From an uncultured Lachnospiraceae bacterium (GTDB taxonomy: Bacteria; Bacillota; Clostridia; Lachnospirales; Lachnospiraceae), in NCBI GenBank assembly GCA_946538445.1, contig CAMNGO010000024.1:1-17246 (forward strand): DNA of 17,246 bases, in the 5' to 3' direction. Shown here in pieces: positions 7,502 to 16,020 of the stretch. The translations under genes and the position numbers were made by a program. Position 1 is the stretch's first letter. Each line of letters starts with the position of its first letter. Under the pieces are notes generated by a model, which saw only the letters and a program-made list of their open reading frames with translations, had not been told where the DNA came from and ran no database searches.

Positions 7502-8980
7502 ATGAGATTAGATAAAAGACTGGGGAGATTTCTGGTAACATCCCTCACTGTTCTTGCAGTAAGTATGGCTATGGGAAGCCTTCCGGAGCATGTGGCTGCA
7601 AGGAGAGGCAGAATGACCAGCGTGAAGATTGGGGAGGACACTTTCCCCGGCAAATATTTCAGGGCATATATAGCTGATGAACTGGATACAGACAAGGACG
7701 GGGTATTGTCCCTCAAAGAGATTGAAAAGGTCACTTCCTTTACCTTTGACGGGGATTTTAAGGGAGAGGACTTCCGTGGTATTGAACATTTTATCAACCT
7801 GGAGAGTTTCTCTTTCGACGAGGAACACTGGAAGGAAGACACGGAGGGTTCTTCTTCTGTGCGGGTGAAAACACTGGATCTGTCCGGCAACCCGAAATTG
7901 AAAAAACTGGTTTTGACATCCTGCAAATTGACAGACATAGATCTCAGCAAGAACAGCAACCTGGAGACCCTCTATCTCTATGCCCCCCTTGAAAGGCTGG
8001 ACCTGTCCGGTTTGTCTGAACTGGAAGATGTGAATCTGTCCGGAAAGATAAAAGAGCTGCAGCTGAGTGGTAATGAGGATCTGGAATCTCTGAAGGTCAA
8101 AGGCTATATAAATGAAATAAATCTGTCCGAGTGTGATAATCTTAAGAATCTCATTCTTAATAGTAAAAAATTAAAGACACTGGATCTGTCCGGCAATCCC
8201 GAACTGGAGACTATTGAATTGAAATGTTCCCTGGAAGAGTTAAAACTTGCAGACAGTGGGAATCCGAAGCAGATAAAAGTGGCGGGAAATAAACTGCATG
8301 CATTGAATATCCCGGGAAATAAACTGACAAGCCTCTCCTGTGAGAACAATCTTCTGGACGCCATCGATATCTCTAAGATGGAGAATCTGCAGGAACTGCT
8401 TTGCTACAACAATAATCTTTCTGAACTAAACGTCACAGGGAATCCAAAGCTGGAGAAACTCTATTGCGACGGTATGGCCCTGAAGGTGCTGGATATAAGC
8501 CGGAATACTCTGCTTAAAGAATTATCCTGCTGCGGGGATGAACTGGATTCTCTGGATCTTAGCCAGAATCCGGAGCTGACAAAACTTCTATGTTGTGGGA
8601 ATCAGCTGTCAGCCCTGGTCCTGGATCAGAACATCAAACTGAACTATATGGACTGCAGCAATAATCTGCTGACAAAAATAGATGCAAGTAAACTTCCTGA
8701 ACTTCAGCAACTCTACCTCAATGATAATGAGCTGGAAGAATTACTGATCGATGAAGAGGGAGCATTGGTAAATCTGGAGTGCGCAAGGAATAATCTGTCA
8801 TCCCTCACAGGAGGAAAGTCTCTGATCTGTCTGAACTGTGAGGACAATAAGCTGACTGACTTGAAGCTGGATCATTCCCAGGAACTGACAGTCATTAACT
8901 ATCTGAATAATCCGCGTCAGGATTTCGATCTGTCTGCGAATCAGAATCTGAAGATCGTGAACCAGAATCAACAGCAGTAG
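7502..8980 (+). CDS. Secreted leucine-rich repeat protein with EF-hand-like calcium loop
   Basis: A 492-residue exported protein. A signal peptide runs through about residue 33 (basic start, FLVTSLTVLAVSMAMG, likely cut after HVAA). Residues 62-73, DTDKDGVLSLKE, form a canonical EF-hand loop with Asp at 1, 3 and 5, Gly at 6 and Glu at 12, so calcium binding is likely. From about residue 122 to the end there are roughly 21-residue leucine-rich repeats of the form LxxLDLSGNPxL. The central and C-terminal repeats alternate with an LxCxxNxL form (for example LLCYNNNL, LLCCGNQL), as in internalin-like LRR proteins of gut Clostridia. No LPXTG motif, C-terminal membrane segment or cell-wall binding repeat is seen, so it may be released or held by a partner. 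The ribosome site gggg lies seven bases upstream. The receptor kinase follows after 33 bases, pointing to a joint surface role. Confidence 0.88.
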   Translation: MRLDKRLGRFLVTSLTVLAVSMAMGSLPEHVAARRGRMTSVKIGEDTFPGKYFRAYIADELDTDKDGVLSLKEIEKVTSFTFDGDFKGEDFRGIEHFINLESFSFDEEHWKEDTEGSSSVRVKTLDLSGNPKLKKLVLTSCKLTDIDLSKNSNLETLYLYAPLERLDLSGLSELEDVNLSGKIKELQLSGNEDLESLKVKGYINEINLSECDNLKNLILNSKKLKTLDLSGNPELETIELKCSLEELKLADSGNPKQIKVAGNKLHALNIPGNKLTSLSCENNLLDAIDISKMENLQELLCYNNNLSELNVTGNPKLEKLYCDGMALKVLDISRNTLLKELSCCGDELDSLDLSQNPELTKLLCCGNQLSALVLDQNIKLNYMDCSNNLLTKIDASKLPELQQLYLNDNELEELLIDEEGALVNLECARNNLSSLTGGKSLICLNCEDNKLTDLKLDHSQELTVINYLNNPRQDFDLSANQNLKIVNQNQQQ

Positions 8981-9013
8981 AGATATTACGATCATAGAAA
9001 GAGGACAAAAAGT

Positions 9014-11245
9014 ATGAGTACTTTTTCAGAAATAAAATTACCGGATGAATGGAAAGACTGGGAACTGACGGATGAGATCGGTTCCGGTTCCTTCGGAACC
9101 GTATATAGGGCAGTCAACCGGGTTTCCGGACAGGAGTGTGCCATCAAGATTATTGAGATTCCAAAAGATGGCCTGATTCCCAGGAACATCATAGCAGAAA
9201 TCGAAGAGAAGCTGAAAGGGGAAGCCTCAGATCAGAATGACTCCGGGAATCACGAGAAGAAGAGGGCCAAACTGAAGGAAAAATCCATGGGGATGGCCGG
9301 AGAGGAAGAGGCTTCTGATCTGCCTTCCGGTTTAAAAGGAGCGGAACTTCTCAAAGAGATCAGACGCCGGGAAGAGGAAGAAGAGAAGAAGAAGGATCAG
9401 ATGGATACCGAGGTTCAGTCTTATCTCAGAAGTCTGGTGGAGGAGTGCCAGACCATTCTGGAAACCATGGCTTCTCTGGGAGAGAATCCCCACATCCTCA
9501 AGATTCATGATTCCATCATTCAGGAACACACAGAGGGAGTCGGTTTCGACATCTTTATCCGGACAGACCTGCTGACATCCTCCAAAGACCGTCTGGTTGC
9601 GGGAGAGCTCACAGAGATGGAAATCATAAAGCTGGGGCTGGATATCTGTGATGCCCTGACGGATTGTGAGAAGGCCGGTTTTATCCACTGGGATATCAAG
9701 CCGGAAAATATTCTGATGACAGAAGATGGAGAGTATGTCCTGAGTGACTTCGGACTTTCCAGGATTCTCAAGAAAACAGTGACTTCTCTGGGATCCAGCG
9801 GAACCCTTCGCTACACAGCACCGGAGATCTACAACGGCGGCAAGTGCTATCCAAATGTAGATCTATATTCTCTGGGAAGCCTCATGTATGTCCTGGAAAA
9901 TAAAGATAAAGAACCTTTCCTGGATATGAAAAAACCTATTCTGTATTTCCAGGACAGAGATAAAGCCTTCCGGAAGAGGATGGAGGGAAGCGAACCTGTT
10001 CCTGAACCGGTAGAAGGATCCAAGGGACTTAAGAATATCATTCTCAGGTTATGTGCTTTTGATCCCAGAAGGAGATATCAGAAAGCAGAACAGTTGAAGG
10101 AAGATCTCCTGCAATTAAAGGATAACCGGTATGTTCCCAGAAATGTAAAGACAAACGGGGGACGAAGAAAAAAGGCTTCCTCCGGTTCCATGAAGAAAAT
10201 CGCAGGACTGGCTTTGGCATGCCTGATTCTTGCCGGGGCTTATCTGGGTTGGTATCATTCCTTCCGTAAGGTCATCAATAAGGAAAGCTGTGGGGAAGGT
10301 CTCTATTGCACCTTGGATGGCAGTGGACATCTGACCATAGAAGGACAAGGAAGCCCTGATCCTAAAGAGTATCCCTGGAAAGATTATACGGATAAGGTTA
10401 AGAAAGTTAACATCAAAGATGGTGTGACAGAGGTTGCGGATGGCATGTTCCAAAACTGCAGCAATCTTCGCCGTGTCCATCTGGAGGATTCTGTCACCCG
10501 GATCGGAAAAGATTCTTTTTCCGGCTGTAGTTCACTTGCTGAAGTGGAGCTTCCGAAAAGTCTGGAATACATAAAACCCGGAGCATTCGCATCTACTCCA
10601 TGGATGGACAGTCAGGAACAGCCCTATATCATCCTGGATGATGCCCTGCTCTATTATGACGCAGCCAAAGGCGGCCAGGAAGCAGTGATTCCGGAGAACA
10701 CGGAAAAGATTGCTGCCTATGCCTTTGCGGATAATGAAGGCTTAACTTCCATTATTCTACCATCCGATCTTCAGTCCATCGATCAGGAGGCATTTTCCGG
10801 ATGCCCGAATCTGGAAAATATTGATTTTTCAGGAAATACTAATATTTCCAGGGCAGATTTTCGCAAGATTGCCCGGGATACCGTATGGTATCTGGACAAT
10901 TACGGGCCGGCTTCCCTTGCAAAAGATTTTGTAAATAATCTGAGAAGCCTTTGTGAAAGCGGACATCAGGAGATGCTTGCAGCTCATTATTCCAAACAGC
11001 TGTCCGGATATCATCCCGGAGAAATCGGAGATTATACTTCCGGAATCAAAGAAATAAACCCTGATTCCTTCCAATTGCAGGTAACGGATCAAGGTGGTCG
11101 GTATTTCTTATATAACTGTGGAACGGAAAATGAAGCAAAGGATAATATCGTCGTTTTCAAAGAGTATGGGGCATGGGTATATGCTTTCCAAAGGGATTTT
11201 GACAAGTATCTGAATCGATTGCTGATCGACGATTTAAACAAATGA
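9014..11245 (+). CDS. Transmembrane Ser/Thr protein kinase with extracellular BspA-type LRR domain
   Basis: A 743-residue Hanks-type kinase. The N-terminal kinase domain (about 14-372) has the glycine loop GSGSFGTVY (23-31), Lys45 in AIKII, the catalytic loop HWDIKPENIL (225-234), DFG (245-247) and APE (269-271). Asp227, Lys229 and Asn232 are intact, so catalysis is plausible. The HRD arginine is Trp226, making it a non-RD kinase. About 80 highly charged residues (about 52-132, rich in Glu and Lys) are inserted between strand 3 and helix C. After a basic linker, one membrane segment (about 395-413, IAGLALACLILAGAYLGW) is followed by an outside part. That part holds LRR_5/BspA repeats (about 463-606; VTEVADGMFQNCSNLRRV and IAAYAFADNEGLTSI are typical) and an unrecognised C-terminal domain (about 620-743). 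PASTA repeats are absent, so it is not the usual PrkC-type kinase. It probably senses a surface or secreted ligand, perhaps the LRR protein encoded just upstream. Confidence 0.9.
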   Translation: MSTFSEIKLPDEWKDWELTDEIGSGSFGTVYRAVNRVSGQECAIKIIEIPKDGLIPRNIIAEIEEKLKGEASDQNDSGNHEKKRAKLKEKSMGMAGEEEASDLPSGLKGAELLKEIRRREEEEEKKKDQMDTEVQSYLRSLVEECQTILETMASLGENPHILKIHDSIIQEHTEGVGFDIFIRTDLLTSSKDRLVAGELTEMEIIKLGLDICDALTDCEKAGFIHWDIKPENILMTEDGEYVLSDFGLSRILKKTVTSLGSSGTLRYTAPEIYNGGKCYPNVDLYSLGSLMYVLENKDKEPFLDMKKPILYFQDRDKAFRKRMEGSEPVPEPVEGSKGLKNIILRLCAFDPRRRYQKAEQLKEDLLQLKDNRYVPRNVKTNGGRRKKASSGSMKKIAGLALACLILAGAYLGWYHSFRKVINKESCGEGLYCTLDGSGHLTIEGQGSPDPKEYPWKDYTDKVKKVNIKDGVTEVADGMFQNCSNLRRVHLEDSVTRIGKDSFSGCSSLAEVELPKSLEYIKPGAFASTPWMDSQEQPYIILDDALLYYDAAKGGQEAVIPENTEKIAAYAFADNEGLTSIILPSDLQSIDQEAFSGCPNLENIDFSGNTNISRADFRKIARDTVWYLDNYGPASLAKDFVNNLRSLCESGHQEMLAAHYSKQLSGYHPGEIGDYTSGIKEINPDSFQLQVTDQGGRYFLYNCGTENEAKDNIVVFKEYGAWVYAFQRDFDKYLNRLLIDDLNK

Positions 11246-11297
11246 TAACAATAATCCGGATACCCTATGGTATCGTCGGTTAATCGGAGGAAAAAAT

Positions 11298-12053
11298 ATG
11301 AATCCTGAAAAAAACAAGGAGTGGTTTCTGCGGGGACTGCGCCATGGAATCCCTATCGCGGCAGGGTACTTTTCTGTGTCTTTTGCCCTGGGGATCAGTG
11401 CCAAGAAAGCAGGATTGAATGTATTTCAGGCAATGCTCACCAGCCTGTTATGCAACACTTCTTCAGGTGAGTACGCGGGCTTTACGGTGATTGCTTCCAA
11501 CGCGTCCTATCTGACCATGGCGATCATCACACTCATCGTATGTGGGAGATATCTGCTGATGTCGGTTTCCCTGTCCCAGAAGCTTCCGGAAGGGACCGGT
11601 TTAAAACACAGACTGATGGTAGGTTTCTGGATCACGGATGAGATCTATGGAGCATCCTCCACGGTGCCCGGGAAACTGAATCCGTTTTATAATTATGGCC
11701 TGGCCATCTGCTCCCTTAGTTTCTGGGTGCTGGGGACGGGACTTGGAGTTGCTGCAGGAAATGTGCTGCCGGCCAATATTGTCAGTGCTTTGAGTGTATT
11801 ATTATACGGCATGTTTCTGGCTATCATCATTCCACCTGCCCGTGGGAACCGGGTGATCGGAGGTCTGGTGCTCATTTCTATGGCGGTAAGTTTTGCCTGT
11901 GCAAAGCTTCCTTACATCTCGAATCTGACGGAAGGAACCCGCATCATCATTCTTACTATCGTCATAGCTCTGGCGGCATCCATCCTTTTCCCCATCAAAG
12001 ATGAGGATATGGATACTTATACGGAAGACGGAGGAGAGAATCATGAAGCATAA
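11298..12053 (+). CDS. azlC: AzlC family branched-chain amino acid exporter, large subunit
   Basis: A 251-residue membrane protein of the AzlC family. Together with AzlD it exports branched-chain amino acids and toxic analogues. Typical features are the N-terminal GLRHGIPIAAGYFSVSFALG, the polar pair SGEYAGF in the second hydrophobic region, and FWITDEIYG near residue 114. About seven hydrophobic segments follow the family pattern, and the C-terminal tail is acidic. The ribosome site cggagg lies close before the ATG. The azlD start lies inside this gene's last codons (11-base overlap), which is typical of translationally coupled azlCD. It follows the kinase gene by 52 bases with no terminator, only a six-base hairpin (gatacc/ggtatc, 11257-11272), so it may share the kinase transcript. 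Confidence 0.93.
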   Translation: MNPEKNKEWFLRGLRHGIPIAAGYFSVSFALGISAKKAGLNVFQAMLTSLLCNTSSGEYAGFTVIASNASYLTMAIITLIVCGRYLLMSVSLSQKLPEGTGLKHRLMVGFWITDEIYGASSTVPGKLNPFYNYGLAICSLSFWVLGTGLGVAAGNVLPANIVSALSVLLYGMFLAIIIPPARGNRVIGGLVLISMAVSFACAKLPYISNLTEGTRIIILTIVIALAASILFPIKDEDMDTYTEDGGENHEA

Positions 12054-12348
12054 TGTATATATTTATATCTTTATCATGTTTGGCGTTTCATTTCTTCTGA
12101 GAGTCCTGCCGCTCACTTTGATCCGCAGAAAGATCAGGAACCGGACGATCCAATCCTTCTTGTACTATGTACCTTATGTGACTCTGGCAGTAATGACATT
12201 TCCTGCGATCATGGAGGCTACACAAGTACCTCTGGCAGGTCTTCTTGCCCTGGCGGGGGGAATCGTGGCTGCCTGGTTTGGATTCGGACTTTTTCCGACA
12301 GCGGTGGTCTGCAGTGTCATCGTATTCGTAGTTGAGATGGTTTTATAA
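12043..12348 (+). CDS. azlD: AzlD family branched-chain amino acid exporter, small subunit
   Basis: A 101-residue protein with about four hydrophobic segments, the usual AzlD size. FLLRVLPLTLIRRKI near the N-terminus and FLYYVPYVTLAVMTFPAI are characteristic. The start at 12043 is chosen over the in-frame ATG at 12001 because ggaggaga lies just before it, and the shorter protein begins with the usual membrane segment. It overlaps azlC by 11 bases. AzlD is the obligatory partner subunit of AzlC in the export complex. The gene is followed directly by a strong bidirectional terminator. Confidence 0.92.
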   Translation: MKHNVYIYIFIMFGVSFLLRVLPLTLIRRKIRNRTIQSFLYYVPYVTLAVMTFPAIMEATQVPLAGLLALAGGIVAAWFGFGLFPTAVVCSVIVFVVEMVL

Positions 12349-12363
12349 ATTTTGATAAAAATA

Positions 12364-12398
12364 ACAGCGCAGAAATCGATGGTTTCTGCGCTGTTTTT
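12364..12398. terminator. Bidirectional rho-independent terminator
   Basis: A perfect 12-bp stem, acagcgcagaaa (12364-12375) and tttctgcgctgt (12383-12394), with a seven-base loop. T residues follow on the plus strand. On the minus strand the transcript continues as TTATTTTTATC. It serves both azlD and the convergent AAA gene. Confidence 0.92.
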
Positions 12399-12412
12399 GC
12401 CTCTTATTACTA

Positions 12413-14545
12413 TCAAGCAGATGGAATCTCGTCCAGCTCGAAATCTCTCAGCTCCAAGAGGGAGAGGTCAGCATCCGGTTCCGCCACCAGTCTGCGGGAC
12501 TGATTGAGGATGGCTTCCTCCACCTTATTCCGCACCAGTCTGCCGTTGCCGGCTGTGTCGGAATGGAAGGCCTGCACTTCATTGTAATAGGCCAGAAGAG
12601 TATCTTCTGCCTGTGGATCCAGAACATATCCTTTGGATTTTACGGTAATCTTTGTGATGTCCAGCAATTCCTGTCCGGTGTAATCCGGGAATTCGATGAT
12701 GTTGGGGAACCTGCTCTTAAGGCCAGAATTGGCTGTCAGGAAGACTGCCATCTCTTTGGAATAACCTGCCAGGATCACGATAAGATTATCCCGGTTATCC
12801 TCCATACCTTTCACCAGAGTATCGATGGCCTCCAGACCGAATGAGTCGTCCTTGCCACGATAGAGAGAATAAGCCTCATCGATGAAGAGGACACCACCGA
12901 CGGCGCTTTTTATCACCTGCTGTACCAAAGGTGCGGTGTGACCCACATAACGACCCACAAGGTCAGCGCGGGATACTTCCACCAGCTGTCCTCCGGTAAG
13001 GACACCGATGGCTTTAAGATAGCGGCTGATAATCCGGGCGATGGTTGTCTTGCCGGTGCCGGGATTGCCTGTGAAGATCATGTGCTTGGATACTTCGGAA
13101 GCTTTGAGGCCGGCTTCACTTCTTCTGCGGTTGGTACGGTAGTATTCCTCCAGGGAGAAAATGTATTCTTTTACCTTGGTAAGGCCTACAATGTTGTCCA
13201 TCTCTGCTTTTACCAGATCCAGATCACCGGTATAAGCAGCCGGAAGGTTATCCATGAGTCCGATGGCCTGATCACCAATCCGGGCAGACATCTTCTGGTC
13301 CTCGATGCTGATGACGACTTCGGTATCCGGAGGGTAATCCCCCTCCAGTTTGATGGTTGCCAGGCTTTTTCCCAACCGGTCAAAGAAGGAGAGAAGTCCC
13401 TTGGTTCCGGCATTCTTTCCTGTGGAAGCTACGGCTGCCGACAGGATAGATTCTTCTTCAGCGGTAATCTTGAAAGACAGCTGATCCCGTGCTTTGTCCA
13501 CCAGTTCCTTCCAACGGATCTCTGCAATTTTTCTCCAGCTTTCTTCCGTCAGCTTCTCGGAGGTACAGACATCCCCGATGGCATTTACAAAAGGTGCTCC
13601 GAATACGTTTGCCAATTCATCCACACCTTTACTGCTTAAGAAGACCAGGTATTTCCCGTTGGCATTGAATGTTCCCACGGTCTCTGTGGTAAAAGCATTC
13701 GTTACATTGACCAGTTGCCCCTTCTGAAGGGAATAGCGATCCTGAAGATAGCATTCCCCTTTGGTTACCAGGTCATTGATATAGGTCAGATAAGAGATAT
13801 GGCATGCATTATAGTTTTCAAAGAGGATGATCCTGGCCTTGGAAGAGAGGGCGGCGTAGAGATCCTGAAGAAATACATTGTCTTTTCCGGACATGTTATA
13901 TCTGGAAAGATCCAGGGTATAGATATCAGGACTGCTTAAAAGATCGCGGTCTGCCAGTTCTTTGGCCATGGTCTTTAATGCATGATGTCTGCCGGACCCT
14001 GCAGGACCGGTGATGAAAATGGTATTTCTGGCGTGGTTTCCCTCCACCGGGATGATGAAAGGACGTTTGAATGCCACCGCCATCTTCTTAAGAAAGGCAG
14101 ACTGTCCGAATACAAGCTGGGAGACGGCTTCCTCCACTCCCTCAAAAGCCTCGGGACCGGCGCCTGCTTTTTCCGGGTTCTTTTTCTGAATATCCAGACC
14201 AAAATCCTGTTTCAGGTGGAGATTCAGGTCCGCGAGATCCTTGGCCGTATGGTCACAGAGTTCCTGCATATCCTCTTTATTTTTTTTCTCTTTTAATTTC
14301 TCTAATTCCGAGTTGATGCTTTGACTCATTTTCTGATTGATCTGGCTCAGCTTCTCCAGATCGGCAGAAAGTTTTTTGTTGGAATCCAGTTTCCTGCCGG
14401 TGGTCTCCTGAAGCACATCCAAGAAGGGACGCCCGCTTTTTTTGGCCTTCTTCTGGGCATGATCAATCTCTTCCACCGAATACTGCGATTGCTTCTTGGA
14501 TAAGACATCCATTAAATCCATAAAATCATCCATATTATTCACCAT
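12413..14545 (-). CDS. Two-domain AAA+ protein: degenerate Clp-like domain plus active CbbX/SpoVK-like domain
   Basis: About 710 residues from the ATG at 14545; a TTG at 14560 and an ATG at 14533 are alternative starts, and the weak aggaag site does not settle the choice. Residues about 1-135 are helical and charged. The first AAA region (about 140-425) resembles the second ATPase domain of ClpB-type proteins, but its Walker A reads GPAGSGRHH instead of GxxGxGKT and its Walker B ILFENYN instead of LFDE. The expected arginine finger (NAIG) and sensor 2 (GTK) are also lost, so it is probably inactive. The second AAA domain (about 445-700) is intact and CbbX/SpoVK/EccA-like: Walker A GNPGTGKTT (493-501), Walker B LFIDEAYSLY and an arginine finger in SRFPN. 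Such ATPases remodel protein partners. The gene overlaps or abuts the upstream peptidase gene, so the two are co-transcribed. The target is unknown. Confidence 0.88.
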   Translation of the reverse strand: MVNNMDDFMDLMDVLSKKQSQYSVEEIDHAQKKAKKSGRPFLDVLQETTGRKLDSNKKLSADLEKLSQINQKMSQSINSELEKLKEKKNKEDMQELCDHTAKDLADLNLHLKQDFGLDIQKKNPEKAGAGPEAFEGVEEAVSQLVFGQSAFLKKMAVAFKRPFIIPVEGNHARNTIFITGPAGSGRHHALKTMAKELADRDLLSSPDIYTLDLSRYNMSGKDNVFLQDLYAALSSKARIILFENYNACHISYLTYINDLVTKGECYLQDRYSLQKGQLVNVTNAFTTETVGTFNANGKYLVFLSSKGVDELANVFGAPFVNAIGDVCTSEKLTEESWRKIAEIRWKELVDKARDQLSFKITAEEESILSAAVASTGKNAGTKGLLSFFDRLGKSLATIKLEGDYPPDTEVVISIEDQKMSARIGDQAIGLMDNLPAAYTGDLDLVKAEMDNIVGLTKVKEYIFSLEEYYRTNRRRSEAGLKASEVSKHMIFTGNPGTGKTTIARIISRYLKAIGVLTGGQLVEVSRADLVGRYVGHTAPLVQQVIKSAVGGVLFIDEAYSLYRGKDDSFGLEAIDTLVKGMEDNRDNLIVILAGYSKEMAVFLTANSGLKSRFPNIIEFPDYTGQELLDITKITVKSKGYVLDPQAEDTLLAYYNEVQAFHSDTAGNGRLVRNKVEEAILNQSRRLVAEPDADLSLLELRDFELDEIPSA

Positions 14546-14550
14546 GCTTC

Positions 14551-15951
14551 CTACATGCAAAGATTTTGAATCGCTTCCGCAAAGATTTTCGTTGCCAGCA
14601 CGATATTGTCGATATCGAAAAATTCATCTGCCCCGTGCATCCTGGTATCGATCCCGGGCATCACTGCGCCGAAGGCAACCCCGTTTTTGATGTTATGGAC
14701 ATAGGTTCCGCCGCCGATGGCGAGACATTCTCCTTTTAAACCGGTGACATTTTCATAGCTTTTTAACAATGTCTTTACAAACGGACTGTCCGAAGATACC
14801 ACATGGGGTGGGATCATGGAGAAGTCCAGGCAGTCAAAACCGGCTGCTTCGATCACCTTTATGGCGGCATCCTGACAGTTTTCTTTGTTGGCCATGACCG
14901 GAGTTCTCGAGTCAAATTTGAATTCCATGGAAACCGGATCCATATGGAAGAGATCCAATGTACAGGTCAGATCATGGGATTCGGCATCTGACATCTTAAT
15001 CCCGATTCCGGATCCATCGGTAACCCCGTAGGGGAAGAGGTCTGTAATCTTTGTGAGATAGGACAATGCTTCCGAAGGGGCGAGGGGGAGTCTGGCGGCA
15101 AGAAGGATGGCGGCAAGACCGGCATTTTTTCCCATTTCAGGGGTTGATGCATGGGCCGAAGCTCCAACCACCGTGATCTCATCCTGGCCGGTGATCTGAC
15201 AGGTCACCTGGCAGCTCTCCTGAATCTCTTTCATGGCTTTTTCCACTTCCTTGGAAGTAAGGTCCAGCCCCTCAAATTGAAGGATTGCTTTCTGGGGAAC
15301 CGCATTCACTACAAGTCCGGCATCCAGGGAAAGTATCCTGGGAAGGCTTTTATCTTCTTCCAATATCTTGGATATGGTACCGTGGAACATTCCCTTTTCT
15401 ATATTGATCAATGGGAAGTCCCCGTCCGGGGAGAAGGTCATCTCTGCTTCCGGCTCTATCCCATAATAGTATCGGATGTCGCTGGAACCACACTCCTCGT
15501 CAGCGCCCATGATAAGGCGGACTCCTTTTGTGAGAGGAACTCCGTTCTCTTTTAATGCACGCATGGCATAGAGGGCACAAAGAAGGGGACCTTTATCGTC
15601 ACTGGTACCTCTTCCATAGAGACGTCCGTCCTTCTGGATAATCTCAAAAGGTTCTGTCACAGTCCATCCTTCTCCGGCAGGCACGACATCAGTGTGGGCC
15701 AGGATATCCAGGCACCTGGGGAGAGAGGGATCATAGTCCGCAGCCCCTACATAATTTTCATAATTTCTGGTAGGGAAACCATATTGTTCTGCTATGTCTA
15801 AGGCCAGATTCAATGACCGGTAGGGACCGTCACCGTAAGGCTTTCCTTCTTCTGCTTCCCCTTTTACGGAAGGGATGGAACATAATCGTTTAATATCATC
15901 CAGCAATTCCTGTGTGTGGGCATCAATCCATTCATTTACTAATTGATTCAT
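14551..15951 (-). CDS. M20 family dipeptidase (PepV/Sapep type)
   Basis: A 466-residue cytoplasmic metallopeptidase releasing amino acids from dipeptides. Di-zinc site motifs are in order: His86 and Asp88 in LAHTDVVPAGEGW, the bridging Asp118 or Asp119 in GRGTSDDKGP, Glu152/Glu153 in GADEECGSSD, and a late His near residue 439 in DTRMHGADE. FSPDGDFP, just after the metal ligands, is typical of PepV-like members, as is the long lid domain (about 190-330). Length is normal. The start is the first possible in this frame, with ggaggt 12 bases upstream, somewhat far for an optimal site. Its stop falls in the start region of the AAA gene, so they form a two-gene operon. The intergenic region upstream (15952-16020) holds no clear promoter. 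Confidence 0.92.
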   Translation of the reverse strand: MNQLVNEWIDAHTQELLDDIKRLCSIPSVKGEAEEGKPYGDGPYRSLNLALDIAEQYGFPTRNYENYVGAADYDPSLPRCLDILAHTDVVPAGEGWTVTEPFEIIQKDGRLYGRGTSDDKGPLLCALYAMRALKENGVPLTKGVRLIMGADEECGSSDIRYYYGIEPEAEMTFSPDGDFPLINIEKGMFHGTISKILEEDKSLPRILSLDAGLVVNAVPQKAILQFEGLDLTSKEVEKAMKEIQESCQVTCQITGQDEITVVGASAHASTPEMGKNAGLAAILLAARLPLAPSEALSYLTKITDLFPYGVTDGSGIGIKMSDAESHDLTCTLDLFHMDPVSMEFKFDSRTPVMANKENCQDAAIKVIEAAGFDCLDFSMIPPHVVSSDSPFVKTLLKSYENVTGLKGECLAIGGGTYVHNIKNGVAFGAVMPGIDTRMHGADEFFDIDNIVLATKIFAEAIQNLCM

Positions 15952-16020
15952 AAGGTATCATTGACCTCCATTCTTATTAGATAGGTTCCCCGGTTTCGGG
16001 ACCTTTTGTCCCATTTTACC

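Noticed and set aside
9358..9410. The GAAGAG/AAGAAG-rich stretch in the kinase gene as a tandem repeat or frameshift site
   Set aside because: It is in-frame coding for a Glu/Lys-rich insertion, shows no exact tandem unit, and the frame continues into conserved kinase motifs.
12001..12042. Longer AzlD reading frame from the ATG at 12001
   Set aside because: It would overlap azlC by 53 bases and add polar residues before the first membrane segment; the ATG at 12043 has a strong ribosome site.
12938..13639. A 233-residue open frame on the plus strand opposite the AAA gene
   Set aside because: It is antisense to well-recognised AAA motifs, has no convincing ribosome site, and the product looks like no family.
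15975..16000. Imperfect GC-rich inverted repeat (ggttcccc and gggacc) before the peptidase gene as a T-box or other riboswitch
   Set aside because: The leader is only about 70 bases, the stem is short and bulged, and no conserved T-box sequence is present.
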